From Periconia sp. R9002 (lineage: Eukaryota; Ascomycota; Dothideomycetes; Pleosporales; Periconiaceae): 64,000 nt of DNA. Made by a program: the position numbers and the translations under genes. Location: NCBI GenBank assembly GCA_023627715.1, contig JAMAHW010000026.1:372001-436000 (forward strand), given 5' to 3'. Positions within the stretch are counted from its first letter, which is position 1, and each line of letters starts with the position of its first letter. The notes beneath the pieces are model-generated. The model did not search any database and was not told where the DNA came from. It saw only the letters and a program-made list of their open reading frames with translations. Of the stretch, positions 12,190 to 23,166 are shown in pieces.

Positions 12190-12562
12190 ATGGGAAACAA
12201 ACTCTCTTCCCTCTCTCCCTCCTCCTCATCTTCTTCTCCTAAAACTACAAAAGCGCACAAACCCACACGCCGCGAAATCCGCCAGGAAAAACGCTACCAA
12301 AAAACCAAGCGCCAGCGTGAATTGAGCGGCGGTGGACCGATCGGGAACGGGTATGAAGGACGCGGTGGAGGTGGGTATTATGGTGGAGCTGGTGATTTTG
12401 CTGGAGGTGGTGAGTTTTTTTGATCTCTCCTAATATTTTTCTTGGTTTGGTGGTTTGGTTTGGTTTGATTTTTTTTTTTTTTTTTTTTTGCGTAGACTGT
12501 ATGATGGAGGCTAACGTGAGATTTTGATGATGTTAGTTGCTGGAGGTGGGGCTGGGATTTGA
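12190..12562 (+). CDS. Small glycine-rich protein with MGNKLSS start (predicted lipid-anchored)
   Basis: I do not recognise a named family. The model is exon 12190-12409 plus exon 12537-12562, giving 81 residues. The intron has a GTGAGT donor, a CTAAC branch site at about 12511-12515 and a TTAG acceptor. It contains a run of 21 T. The protein begins MGNKLSSLS, which fits the N-myristoylation pattern (Gly2, Ser/small at position 6). A Ser run and a strongly basic segment (KPTRREIRQEKRYQKTKRQR) follow, then a Gly/Tyr-rich tail. A myristoyl group plus basic patch suggests attachment to the inner face of the plasma membrane (inference). The next gene has the same plan and the same intron phase. 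Without splicing the frame ends at 12423. Transcript evidence is needed to be certain. Confidence 0.6.
12469..12489. repeat. Poly-T tract inside the intron of the small glycine-rich gene
   Basis: Twenty-one consecutive T residues lie within the proposed intron, upstream of the branch site. Confidence 0.85.
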
Positions 12563-13741
12563 GGAGTAGGAGGGGTTATTGAGGGTTTGATGGATGATGG
12601 TTTTTTTTTCTCATCTTTACTTAGGTATTCTTTTCATACCTGTGTGGTTGGTTTGGGAGGGTGGTATGAAGCTACTACGGACGTCGAACGTCTGCAACCT
12701 TGGAACGTATACATTTCCTACCTTGTATCAATAGAAGAATCAATGTACGCATAACATTTGAATAGCGAAAATATGGAATTTCTGAAACGGAAGAAAAAAC
12801 GAAACTCTGATACTTTTCCTTCATGACTTTAGACATCGCACGCTACCTACCAAGATCCCTACACTACATACCTACATACATAACATCCCCCAACCCACCC
12901 ATCACAAGCCAAAAAAACACACTCACCGGTACCCTACATACCACGCCGTACGTACCAAGACCAAGACAAACACAAGCACCGCCTCCGTCCCTCCGTCCCT
13001 CCCAAACCATCAACCCATCACACGACCCTAAACACAAACCGAAACCACAGACGTAATCTCACCAAACCACTCCCTTACACCCCACCAACACCAACCATCA
13101 GGCGCCCATCTCCCCCTCCTCCAGCCCCCAACCCCCCCCAAAAACACAACAACACAAACATTCCCGCCCCATCCCCCACCCAATCAGGAAAAAACAAGGC
13201 ACATTGTTCCGTTTAAGCCTAGCGTAGTCTAACCGGTACCTAGAATACGAGGCGCAACCGGGCCTTAGCATAGCCTCATTTCGTCATAAGGGCCTTACAG
13301 CGACATTCAGGAAGGGGCAAAAATTGGGTTTAGGGACCATACGCTATGGGGTTATGGTAGTGCGCGGAGGCGAGAAAGGCTTATTTTTGGAGAAAGCTTG
13401 CATGTGGGCGTTGTTGGTTGGTTAGGTGGTTAGGCAGGTGTAGGTATATAAAGAAGGGTTTCTTCTCGTCCTGGGGTTTTGTGGAGTTGGGTTGGATATT
13501 AGTACGTATCTTACCTACATTGATACATACGTATATTGTTTTATCGTGTCCTCTTTTTTTTTGTGTCTCACGTAGTAATCCGTGGGAAAGAGTTTGGAAA
13601 AACTACATACATACATACCATACGCAACACTCCAGTGAAAACATCAAAGACGCCGAAAAAAACCGACATCTACACTCCGCCGCTTACTCCCGCGCGTGCG
13701 TCAAACTCGCATCATTTTCAACCCTACAAATTGAAACAACA
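12563..13741. other. Spacer between the two small glycine-rich genes
   Basis: About 1.2 kb. The centre (12830-13190) is very rich in C and A on the plus strand, with repeated CCTACA and CCCTCC words. A 77-codon frame there translates low-complexity DNA and is not called. The last 300 bases should hold the promoter and leader of the second small gene. Confidence 0.5.
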
Positions 13742-14027
13742 ATGGGCTGCCGCCCCTCAAAACCCCAACCTGTCCCACAGGGCAAATACGCAAAGCACAA
13801 GAAGGGCAAACATCACGGGTATGCCGGTGGAGGGGAAGCCATAGGGTTTGCGGCTAGCAGTGGTGGGGGGTGGTTTGGGGGTGATGGTAAGTTGATATCG
13901 ATCCATCCTTTGAATAAGGGCTTTTTTAGAGAAGGGATGGTGTGCTAACGGGAGTTTTGTAGGTGGTGGTGGCGGTGGAGGCGGTGGTGGGGATGGAGGA
14001 GGAGGTGGTGGTGGTGGGGGGTGTTGA
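13742..14027 (+). CDS. Small glycine-rich protein with MGCRPSK start (predicted dual-acylated)
   Basis: No named family is recognised. Exons 13742-13886 and 13963-14027 give 69 residues. The intron has a GTAAGT donor, a perfect TGCTAAC branch site at 13943-13949 and a TAG acceptor, and sits in phase 1 just after Gly-Gly-Asp, mirroring the neighbouring gene. The N-terminus MGCRPSK fits myristoylation at Gly2 plus palmitoylation at Cys3. A Lys/His-rich segment follows (KYAKHKKGKHHG), then an almost pure Gly tail ending in a single Cys. The architecture shared with the gene at 12190 (MG start, basic core, phase-1 intron, Gly tail) suggests a tandem duplicate that has diverged strongly. Function is unknown; a membrane-tethered adaptor or signalling peptide is a guess. 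Confidence 0.6.
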
Positions 14028-14053
14028 GGGGATGGATGGATGGATGGATGGAT
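14028..14053. repeat. GGAT tetranucleotide repeat
   Basis: About six tandem GGAT/GATG units lie directly after the stop codon of the second small glycine-rich gene. Confidence 0.85.
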
Positions 14054-14438
14054 GCGGTGCGGTTTCGGTGGAGTTTTTTTTTTCTTTTGTTGGTTTGGAT
14101 AGGAGGGGCTCACGGAATGTTTGTATTGGGCACATAGGGTATGAGTACCCAAATTTGTGCGCATGAAGGCGTTTGGGCTTTCATGTTGTCGTTGGCGGAG
14201 ATGGGTATTTTTTGTACTGTTGACTTCGTGGGCTTGATGGTGCGTGTTAGCCTCTCTAGAATATTATGAATTTCCCTTGGTCAGACAACGTCCATGCGCG
14301 CTTCGATTATGGGGAAATGGAAAATGGAAACTGTGCATTTGCCATGTACATAAGTCATATTCAAGTCGTCTATCCAGCTCAAATCATACATTCATACCGC
14401 CGAAGGATGGAATTACTGATGGTAACCATGAAGGTCCA

Positions 14439-15104
14439 TCAGTGTGCTGCTGCTGCGAGGGTTTCCCTGTTCTTGAGGTAGTCCTTTCGGTACGGGTTCT
14501 CGTCCGTCTCGGTCCCGCGATTCAACGGGGTCCACTTAGGGTCTTCCTTGAACAGCCTCATAGCCTTCGTATACTATACCGTTGCCGTTAGCAAACATTC
14601 TCCTCACTCATCATCCATTCTGCTCGAAAAGAAAAACACCCTTACATTTGTCTCGTCGGTGGTGAAACGGTGATAGATGCCCGCCGGCATGATCATCAAA
14701 TCATGCTTCTCCAGCTTGATCCTCACCCAGTCGTCATCCTCACTTCTGACATCGAAGAAACCGCCCCCATCCAAGATATATCTTATCTCCTCATCCTCAT
14801 GTAGGTGTTCGTGGAAGAAACTCTTCACCTTCTCCTCGTATACATCGCCCAGGGTGGAGGGGGAGATGGTGATCTCGTCGCGATTCTTGTATGAGCGCGA
14901 GGAAGCGAGCGCGTTTACGTCCTCAATGTTAGGGTAGTTGAAATGTAGAATTCCGAGCTTGGAGAGGTATTCGTCGGAAACGGGGCGATTGGAGTCGTGC
15001 GGGAGACGCTGGTCGCCCTACACTGGTGCGTCAGTGCGTGCGATGCGGAAGTGCGGGGTGTTGGAGGTATGTACCGGGAGATTGTCGTACCAGTACGCTT
15101 TCAT
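14439..15104 (-). CDS. ADI1: Acireductone dioxygenase (methionine salvage)
   Basis: This enzyme converts the acireductone of the methionine salvage pathway to the 2-keto acid precursor of methionine (Fe form) or to off-pathway products (Ni form). Three exons (15075-15104, 14646-15017, 14439-14573) give 178 residues, the usual length. The protein starts [19 protein letters not shown]. The cupin metal ligands are visible: the HEHLH...DEEIRY segment supplies two His and a Glu, and the fourth ligand is the His of PAGIYHRF. The last exon begins [14 protein letters not shown], as in homologues, and ends AAAAH. If intron 2 is retained, a short alternative tail (VRVFFF...) follows. It is cytosolic or nuclear. 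It is transcribed in the same direction as the phosducin-like gene upstream, with a 368-bp gap. Confidence 0.95.
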
Positions 15105-15472
15105 GATGCCCAGATTGATTTCTATCTCTTTTCTTTTGTGCCTTTTCGTTTTCCTGCGAGGTTTTGAATGCGAGATATTGGAAGTGCGGTTGGGCTCCAA
15201 AAAATTGTTGCGAATGGCGATGGAGTCCCCTCGAATCGCGTCATAGCGATTAATAAGCGTCGTGGGGCATCATTCGCATCGTACATACACTCAACAACAA
15301 CACGAATTCAATCGCAGAGTAAGGGGATATTGGGTCCTGTAGTCTCTCAATTGATTTTCGTTTGATGTACAAGAGCCTAGTCGAATACAACCTTCCACGG
15401 CCATCTTTTCAAGGGTATCATTCATTATTTTCTGATTTGAGCATCCATACATGCACGAATATATCATGACTC

Positions 15473-16168
15473 TCAGTCCCAATCGTCATCATCTTCGTCT
15501 GCTCTCGCCATTTCCTTCTTTCTCCTCGCTATTTGCCGTTCGTCGTCGTCTTCGTTCACCTTTTCTCTTGCAAGGACACCGGCACGAATCAACCTTGCCT
15601 CGAGATCACGGGTCGAGAATTTGTCGAGTGTTCTACCTAAACCCTCGAAACCGATGATACGGTCTGCACTGACACCGTCGACGAAAGCAATCACGCAGGG
15701 CAAGACTTGGATTTTGAGCCTGGTGACTAGAAAAGGGCAGTTGTCTACGTTGATCTTGACAAGGCGAGCTTCGTAATGAGCGGGTGCTAGCGCCTGCACG
15801 GTTCCAAAAGTCAGTTCCAAGCGGCAATTTTCATTAACATGGTGAAAGGCTCATCTCACCTCGAGATGCTCGTCCATTATCCTGCACCTATTGAAATCTG
15901 GTTTGAAGAAGTGCACTACGCAGAGTTTGGTGGAAGTGGTGATGTCCATGAGGGCCTTTTCGTCCTTGATTTCCGTGTATGTTCCATGCTCTTGCGCACG
16001 TAGCCTCTTTGCCTTGTCGAATTCTGCGTGAAGTTGTTGCAGTCTCTGCTCACGGAAGGCATCGAGATCATCGTCATTTTCCAGCTCGGCAATAAGAGCA
16101 TCTTCGTCTGAGTCGTCCTCACGGGCCGCATCTACCACTGCAGCTACTTTTGGGTCAAGCGCAGACAT
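15473..16168 (-). CDS. Phosducin-like / TXNDC9 (Plp1-type) thioredoxin-fold protein
   Basis: This is a cytosolic cofactor of the CCT chaperonin implicated in tubulin and actin folding. Two exons (15860-16168, 15473-15793) give 209 residues. An acidic, coiled N-terminal part (EDDSDEDALIAELENDDD) precedes the thioredoxin-like domain. That domain contains VVHFFKPDFNRCRIMDEHLE, LVKINVDNCPFLVTRLKIQV and LPCVIAFVDG. The redox CxxC is missing and reduced to a single Cys (NRCRI), which is characteristic of TXNDC9/Plp1 rather than true thioredoxins. The tail is acidic (DEDDDDWD). The intron is 66 nt, phase 0. The start is the first ATG of the frame that gives the family N-terminus. It is divergent from the GDP-mannose transporter gene. 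Confidence 0.92.
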
Positions 16169-16932
16169 GGTACTGCGTGCGGTGTGGATCCGGATGCTGA
16201 CCGACGGGACGGGAACGCGCAATAAGCGACGAAGAATATTGAAGAGGGTGTATTGGTTTATCAGTTGTAACCAGACCAGAGTTCAACTTGCTGGGGTCAC
16301 GTGGGGTTTGGTTTGAATTGATGGATGGATGGACTGATTTTATGAGGTTGTATGTAGTGGTAGAAGGAAGAGGCTAGTGCTAAAATAACTGTTTCTTTAC
16401 CCCTTCAGAAGCGAGATATATAGTTAGTAGTTACCAAAACATCATAGTCTGGACATGATTCGGATAAAAAGAATGATTTCAGTTCCATGTTGGCAGCTGA
16501 AAAAAAAAAGTGGATGATTGTTATTGGCGTTGTTCCCAGCTGGCGATGGTGGCTGTTGTTATGGCTTAGCGCAGCTGACGAGGCTCTGCTTCAGATATTG
16601 ATTGACTGAAAGCGAGGATTAAGTGATGATTTGATGATCCAACGGCGACGGAGCTATAGGGGAGGCTTGGCACCAAAAATAAGTTGGGACTGACAGCAGC
16701 TAGACCCGAAACACTGTCCCATTTCCGCCCTGCATTCGAATCAAACCCATCAAACATCCTCTCCCTAACTCCCCTTTCCCTACATTACCTACCTACCCTA
16801 CCCCTACGTGTCCTGTGCACCCTTCTCCCTACTCCACCACCTTCACTTCTCAACACCAACCCGTCGCTTGCATTCCGCGCCTTCCCTTCCCTTCTTTCTT
16901 TTCCTCCTTATTCTCCCTCCAAATTGCCAGCC
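16169..16932. other. Divergent promoter region (Plp1-like / GDP-mannose transporter)
   Basis: A 764-bp gap between two outward-reading genes. The right third is C/T-rich, as in leaders of highly expressed fungal genes. No gene is seen. Confidence 0.5.
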
Positions 16933-18243
16933 ATGGCCGACGATAAGAAGAGTGACGACTACAAGGTCGATATTCCTGCCCGCGCAGAGTACCGCGTTCC
17001 CTCGCCCGCAATACGACCCTCGCAGCGAACTTCATCCTCGACTACCTCCATCACCGATAACCCGACCCTGTCCATCTTCGCGTACTGCTTCTCTTCTATC
17101 TTGATGACCGTTACCAACAAATATGTGCTCTCCGGCGTCGATTTCAACCTCAACTTCTTCCTCTTGGCTGTTCAGGTGCGACACACATAAAAATCTGAGA
17201 TGGAACCGAGTACTGACAAAGCCTCAGGCTATTGTCTGCGTTGCCGCCATCTCTACCTGCAAGAGTGCTGGTCTTATCACATACCGCGATTTCAACACCG
17301 ACGAGGCAAAGAAGTGTATGTCGTTGGATTTGCGCCGCGAAAGAAATTCTGTGCTGACAAGCTATAGGGTTCCCCATCTCCCTCCTCCTCATTGGTATGA
17401 TCTATACCGGAACATGGGCCCTGAAGTTCCTCTCTATTCCCGTCTACACCATCTTCAAGAACTTGACCATTATCCTGATCGCATACGGAGAGGTGCTCTG
17501 GTTCGGCAGCTCCGTCACCCCCTTGACTCTTTTCTCCTTCGGCTTGATGGTTTTCAGCTCCATCATCGCAGCCTGGGCTGATATTCAGCACGCCATGTCC
17601 AGCATTGGGGACAAGTCGACTGGTAGCAACGATGCGATCTCTACTTTGAATGCTGGATATCTCTGGATGGGTTTCAACTGCTTGTGCTCTGCCACCTATC
17701 TGTTGACCATGAGGAAGCGCATAAAGCTCACCAACTTCAAGGACTACGATAGTGAGTTTTTCATGAATTGAAGTTTGAAAACGTGGCTAACCCAACTCTC
17801 CAGCCATGTACTACAACAATTTGCTCACCATTCCCGTTCTCCTTGTTGCTTCCGTTCTTCTTGAAGATTGGTCGCCTGCCAACCTTGCCAAGTGCTTCCC
17901 TGCCGACAAGCGCAACAGCGTCATTGCCGCAATGCTTATTTCGGGTGTCTCTACCGTCTTCATTTCGTACACCTCTGCTTGGTGTGTGCGTGTTACCTCG
18001 TCCACCACCTACTCCATGGTTGGCGCCTTGAACAAACTCCCGCTTGCTATCAGTGGTCTCGTCTTTTTCCACGCCCCCGCTACGTTCGGCAGTATCTCTG
18101 CCATCTTCATCGGCTTTGTCAGCGGCATTGTGTACGCCATTGCCAAGGTTCGCCAATCCAGCAAGCCCAAGGATACCCTTCCCACCACCAACATCCCTCT
18201 CAGCGCAAGCAGCCAAAGCATGCGCGATGGTTTCAAATCGTAA
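16933..18243 (+). CDS. GDP-mannose transporter (Golgi, VRG4/GMT family)
   Basis: This imports GDP-mannose into the Golgi lumen in exchange for GMP, feeding mannosylation of proteins, lipids and cell-wall polymers. Four exons (16933-17175, 17228-17315, 17368-17751, 17804-18243) give 384 residues. Phases agree at all three introns (0, 1 and 1). A hydrophilic N-tail of about 45 residues is followed by about ten hydrophobic segments. The nucleotide-binding signature [12 protein letters not shown] is present near the C-terminal third. Another conserved block, [20 protein letters not shown], is clear. The end is a short Ser-rich cytosolic tail ([10 protein letters not shown]). It is expected to be essential, as VRG4 is in yeast. 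Confidence 0.95.
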
Positions 18244-19074
18244 ATACGATTGTTTCTGGGGCTATGCTTTGAATTGGAGACTATATCGTTGGTTGACAAA
18301 TTTCATCATCGCATTGCCAGATTGTATCTGGCTGGTGACTTCTTTTATTTCGCTTTTCGCTTCATTTTGGACCATGAGGACATTTTCTTTTGTTGTCCCT
18401 TTCATGTCCCTTTTTGTACTTTTTACACCACATCACCCATGACTTCTTTAGAGGACCTTGGCGTTTGGACACGGGGAGAAGGTGTAGACCATTTTGTACG
18501 AGTTACTTGGAGTCACGGATCCGTCATTGACATCTGATAACAATATAGCTAATCGAGTCAAGTTCTACTCGTTATTTTTACGATTTACTTGTTCGCCGAA
18601 TTTGGGAAATTAGGAGCTGATTGGACGCCTCGCACCGCCATGTTTTGGCTTCGCGGATAAAGAATAATACAAAAGTCTCTTGTTACTTGCATTGTAAACG
18701 CACTATTAATACCATCATTCTTTGACACTTTCTTTGTCTTCGACCTCCAGCCTCTTCCACAGTGCTATCCTCAACCCCTCAGAATAGCCACATGTCTGGC
18801 ACAAAGGCATTGCCATGTCGAAGGTGTCTATATCACAGCCGGGCTGTTGGTTCGAATCAGGTCTCATCATATCCCAGCATCGTTTTCATCGTCATTCTTC
18901 GAAGCTAATCGTGCATTCTATTCCCTAGGAACCACCGTACTTTCATTGTCTCTCAAGCAGATCGAAGTTGTCTGGTACAATACAGAAATTTCTCCCATTC
19001 CCAATTTAGTCCATCCTTTACAACCATTTAGTCTAAAAGCAAACCGAATTACAAACCAAACACACCGTATCACG
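18244..19074. other. Intergenic region downstream of the GDP-mannose transporter
   Basis: About 830 bp with the 3' UTR of the transporter and the leader of the next gene. The open frame of the next gene extends upstream to 18847, but without any ATG before 19075. A GGTTCGAATC tRNA-like T-loop word at about 18850 has no matching stems. Confidence 0.5.
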
Positions 19075-20400
19075 ATGTCTACGAAGGCCGTGCTCAGCCG
19101 TAACAAGGGCGTCAACGGACAGATCCAAATCCAAGGCGTAGTCCCCGTTCCCGATTTAGGAATTGAAGAAGATACAGGAGACGAAGCAGAGCACCCAGCT
19201 CCCAAGAAACAAAAGCTTCTTGACATTGGATCTCTCATCTCCGAAGCAAACTCCGTCAGTGGCACGACTCCAACCTCCCCCACCCCTCAAACCCCCATAA
19301 CTCCAACAACACAAAACGAAGAACAAGAATACGACCCAACCAAACCCCTCATCCTCCCTCCGTCCACCTCCCTCACCACCCTCCCCGACCTCCTCAACCG
19401 CATCGCCAACGCTCACCGAGTCCGCGCCGAACGCGACCGCACCCCCCGCTACACCCACAACGGCTTCCTCCTCCAACACATCTTCGCCAACACACCCTCC
19501 ACCCACCACCTCTGCCAACGCTGCACCCCACGCCGCAAATGCGCCCACCACCGCAAAGGCGAAACCTTCCGCCAACAAACCTCCATCAGCCTCTGCCAAC
19601 ACCTTCGCCTCATCCTCACCTGGGCCGTCGACGACCCCATCAACGCAAAATCCACCTGGTCCCTCGAAACCCGCTCCTACTTCGACATCATCAGCGAGTA
19701 CGCCTCTTCCACGGACCCCCGACGACACAACACACGCGGCGACCACTACGACCCCCGTGCCGAAGAGCGAGAGCGCAAGTACCACGACGAGCACTGCGTG
19801 CTCCACAGCACCGAGCTCCGCGTCCAGCTCCTGGCCGAACGCGTGGTAGAAGACTTCCGGAGGGAGAGAAAACCGCTTCGTGGTAATGTACGTAGGGTTG
19901 CGGATGAGATTCGCGCGCTGCTGGATGCGTTTCAGAGAGCAGAGCGACAGCGTAGAGAGAAATTAGAAGCGAGGAAAAACCTCGAACATGTACTAGGCGG
20001 TGTGATTAAACCCGTTACCATCACTCCTCCCCACTCCCCCTTCCCTAACCCCGAAGAACCTACCCCTCAAACACCACCAACCTACATCCCCCCTTCTTCC
20101 CCGCTCTTCAAACGTAAACGCTCCTCGGCGTCTTCTAATCCTTCTATCCAGTCACTAACGTTGCCGATTGAATCCCCGCCGCTCAAAATCCAGAAAACGA
20201 GCGCGAAAAAGTCGGTTAAGTGGGCGATTGAAGTCGATACGAATACGAATGTTGGTGTGGAGAGGGTGCGTATGATGTCGCCTGAGGTGGAAGGTGGTGC
20301 GAAGGTTGGGGTGAGGGAGTTGTTGTTGAGTCCGGTTGTTAGTGAGGAGGAGGGAGATGGGGAGGAGGGGGAGGATGAGGTGGATTATGGGGATGAGTGA
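19075..20400 (+). CDS. Hypothetical protein, Pro/Ser-rich with Cys/His cluster and acidic tail
   Basis: I do not recognise a family. A single uninterrupted exon encodes 441 residues. 19075 is the first ATG in the frame. The N-terminal third is Thr/Pro-rich with a basic motif (PKKQKLLDIGSLI) that may be nuclear-localising. The middle (residues about 100-300) looks folded: it contains LLNRIANAHRVRAERDR, a Cys/His cluster (HHLCQRCTPRRKCAHHRKGE) and long charged helices rich in Arg and Glu. Further TPP/SPP repeats, basic patches (FKRKRSS, KIQKTSAKKSVKW) and a strongly acidic C-terminus (EEEGDGEEGEDEVDYGDE) follow. This composition suggests a nuclear or chromatin protein (inference). The codons are very C-rich in the first half. 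It is convergent with the membrane protein gene, with only 105 bp between stops. Confidence 0.75.
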   Translation: MSTKAVLSRNKGVNGQIQIQGVVPVPDLGIEEDTGDEAEHPAPKKQKLLDIGSLISEANSVSGTTPTSPTPQTPITPTTQNEEQEYDPTKPLILPPSTSLTTLPDLLNRIANAHRVRAERDRTPRYTHNGFLLQHIFANTPSTHHLCQRCTPRRKCAHHRKGETFRQQTSISLCQHLRLILTWAVDDPINAKSTWSLETRSYFDIISEYASSTDPRRHNTRGDHYDPRAEERERKYHDEHCVLHSTELRVQLLAERVVEDFRRERKPLRGNVRRVADEIRALLDAFQRAERQRREKLEARKNLEHVLGGVIKPVTITPPHSPFPNPEEPTPQTPPTYIPPSSPLFKRKRSSASSNPSIQSLTLPIESPPLKIQKTSAKKSVKWAIEVDTNTNVGVERVRMMSPEVEGGAKVGVRELLLSPVVSEEEGDGEEGEDEVDYGDE

Positions 20401-20505
20401 GGGAGGTTAGATGGATGTTTGGGGTTTAGTTTGTTATGGATTGGTCTGTTGAGGTATGAGTTATGGGTGTTTTATTTTTTTGTTCGTGCTGTATGGTATT
20501 GTACA

Positions 20506-21942
20506 CTATAGTATATACATGTTATCGTACCAAGGATCCTTATACCTAGCCGTCTCTGCATACAATCGGTCCCACTTTGACTTGTTCGCCAGTTGCTCTG
20601 ATGTCCTGTTCTCCCAATGAAAATTATATGCCAGCCCCACGAAATCAACATAAATCGCCAACACCAATACGAGCATGAAGAACCCAAAAAAAGACACAAT
20701 ATTCCGTCCGCCTGTAATCCACTCGTCACAAAATGCGAGAAACGCCCGTATCCGTCGTGGGATGTATCCTCCTAACCAGTCGTTCTGTGAAAACAATCGA
20801 TTCCAGCAGGAAACGAAAATCAGCATACAGCTCACATAGGGTTGAACGTATTCATCAATATGATCGCCCACGGGAACCCATAGACCAAGACCGTCTATTC
20901 CCCAGTGTCGTTTGCAAATAGGTGTCGTATGGTCCGGGTTTTTCCTTCTTATGAAAAAGTGGATACTGGCAGAATGCGGGTTTGAGCGTGCGATCATCCA
21001 GTTGAGTGAAAAGACAATGGTATGTAGAGCTATCGCCCCTTCGATGACACGTTGCCATGCCACTGGAAAGAATTCGTTGAGGAGTGTTACAAAACTGCTG
21101 TTGTACATCTGCAATTTCTGTCGAATAAGCACTGGAGCTCGTGGGGCTTGCTCAGACGCCGCGACGGGTGGACGGTGGAATGGCAGTGTGTCGTGATTAG
21201 CAATGGCCTGCGACGTTGTTGTCCTGGAAGATAGATGCACATCTTCCGGTGTCGTTGTGTCAAGATGGTGCCATGTCAGGTTGGTTAAGACCAGCAGCGC
21301 ACTGTTAATCATAACAGCGAGACCGCCCAAGGCTAGATGAAAGTTCCGCGAATCGATAACATGGAATGTACTCCAATAATCCGAGAACATAGTATACTTT
21401 CGATACCGGATCCCCAGACTACCCAAGTACTGCACCAAAGCCATCAAAAGCAGTACAAGCCTTCCTAACCACACGACATCATACTTCTTCCTCTTACATC
21501 GTACATTCTCCGGTTCGATCGTATGGAGAGGGACCGAAACAGCACCAATCGAAGTATAACTTCCCAAACTCACTGCCACGTAATACCAAACCGATGTTCT
21601 TCTGGTCCTCGACAACAGCAGTCCCTTCAACCCTCGCCAAAACCCCAAGAAAATCTGCACAATTGCTACCTCGGGAAGAATGAAAAATGTTGCTAACTTG
21701 ATGAGACACATCCATGAGTGCCGCTTGGGTGCGACACCACTTTGCAAGCTCATCAAGTGTCCATACGCCGCGAGCGAAATGACATGCACAGCAAGTGAGC
21801 GAATCAAGACTTCCTTGAGCGTACGCTGACTTCCTTCGCCCAGGAACGAGGTTATGCATTCGTACGCTGCTTCTCCTTCAAAATCGCGGCACGTTTGAAT
21901 GGCAGGGCGAAGTATGTTTGAGGTTGGGGGTTGAGACGACAT
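20506..21942 (-). CDS. Hypothetical multi-pass membrane protein
   Basis: No named family is recognised. One exon of 478 residues, starting at the ATG giving MSSQPPTSNILRPAIQTC. There are roughly seven to eight hydrophobic segments: about residues 45-65, 80-105, 120-145, 160-185, 210-235, 300-320, 360-380 and 420-445. A hydrophilic loop lies in the middle (about 240-285, TTTPEDVHLSSRTTTSQ). A Cys pair near the N-terminus (TCRDFEGEAAYECI) could form a disulfide if lumenal. The C-terminal 40 residues are hydrophilic and aromatic (KDPWYDNMYIL). No transporter or enzyme motif is visible. It looks like one of the lineage-restricted integral membrane proteins common in dothideomycetes (inference). 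Confidence 0.75.
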   Translation of the reverse strand: MSSQPPTSNILRPAIQTCRDFEGEAAYECITSFLGEGSQRTLKEVLIRSLAVHVISLAAYGHLMSLQSGVAPKRHSWMCLIKLATFFILPEVAIVQIFLGFWRGLKGLLLSRTRRTSVWYYVAVSLGSYTSIGAVSVPLHTIEPENVRCKRKKYDVVWLGRLVLLLMALVQYLGSLGIRYRKYTMFSDYWSTFHVIDSRNFHLALGGLAVMINSALLVLTNLTWHHLDTTTPEDVHLSSRTTTSQAIANHDTLPFHRPPVAASEQAPRAPVLIRQKLQMYNSSFVTLLNEFFPVAWQRVIEGAIALHTIVFSLNWMIARSNPHSASIHFFIRRKNPDHTTPICKRHWGIDGLGLWVPVGDHIDEYVQPYVSCMLIFVSCWNRLFSQNDWLGGYIPRRIRAFLAFCDEWITGGRNIVSFFGFFMLVLVLAIYVDFVGLAYNFHWENRTSEQLANKSKWDRLYAETARYKDPWYDNMYIL

Positions 21943-22890
21943 GGTGATGGAAAGCAGTGATGCTGTTGTTCTGTGACTGTATTTACGTGTGTGCTGATCG
22001 ATTGGTTGAAGCGAAGAATCGAAAGCGTTTAAACGAAAAAAGCGAAATAAAATTAGAAAAGTAAAGATAGGATGAATTCTTAACGAGTAACTGCTTAACA
22101 CTATATATTGATGCGTCCACCCGCCCCCACGACATCATCCTGCACGTGCTATCGACCGATTAATTATCGCCCTGAGGGAGGTTGGGAGCTCACCATGGAT
22201 CTGTACTTACCCGAGATAAATATTCGCCCCACCCTCAGACATACCTGGTTGAATCGGGCTTCGGTGGTGTCTACATTCGTATGCATACGCAAGTAAGCCT
22301 ATGTTGTTTTAGTCGTCCCTCCGCACGACTTCGTAGTCACCCCACATTGATCATAATCAAAATATCTAATAATGCGACCTTTTAAGCACAAGATAAAGCC
22401 CACACAACTCTCCACCAAATTACTAGCTACCAACACACCTCTTATACAATCATTGTATTCAGTCAACACGTAGCTCTTCCTCGCGATTCGCCACAGCACA
22501 AACACACATCCATCGCCATCCTGCCCCCTAAATATGCGCCCCACACGCAGACCTCACACCCCCAAATTCCAAATTACACCCCAGGCTTGCTCGTTTAATA
22601 TGCGACGGCTTACACAGCTCCCTTCCAACTCCGCCTTCCATCCCCCAGTCCACTCTACTTTCGGTACCCGGAGGAGGGTGCAGATGCGTAAGAAGTACAA
22701 CAGATGTCTTAACACATTATAGACGATATTCAATATGAAACTCCGCTGCACAGCTTCATTCGCTGTAAGCTTAGCGAAAAGCAGTTGCTCAGTCATAAGG
22801 GGATACCCGTATGACGGGTAATTTCATTGATTTATATTTTGAACTATCCGAAGGGATGTTCACCTAGGTGCTCTTTCGGATTTGAATGTT

Positions 22891-22972
22891 TAGCAGGTTT
22901 TCTACCCAAACCAAAAAAAGGATCTAAAAATGAGTGACAAGAAAAAAGTTGGCAGCCCTAGCTACCAAAATG
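22891..22972 (+). repeat. Diverged direct repeat, copy A
   Basis: About 80 bp that align with 24653-24732 in the same orientation. They share GAGTGACAA, a GGTTTTCTACCC/GGTGTTCTACCT block and GCTACCAAAA/GCAACAAAA. A 16-codon mini-ORF (22930-22980, beginning MSDKKKVGS) lies in the conserved part. The two copies bracket the kinase-like gene. Confidence 0.6.
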
Positions 22973-23166
22973 TTCGTTAAAATGGAGGACACCACGATTA
23001 GCGTTCATGATTAGGAACCCAGGCAACTGCTATTGTGACGTTGATATGGCGTGTGCATTGTGTGGTTGTAGTGCTTATGAAAATGTAATAAGTTAACAGA
23101 AAACACATTTGTCTATCACTGTGAACAATCAGACATGCCAAGATATGTGCATGTTGTGATCGTGGT

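Noticed and set aside
18840..18865. tRNA-like T-loop GGTTCGAATC
   Set aside because: The flanking bases do not form the 5-bp T stem, and no acceptor or anticodon arm is seen.
18847..19074. Upstream extension of the frame of the 19075 gene
   Set aside because: There is no ATG in this part; the frame starts with a TTG codon, so 19075 is the better start.
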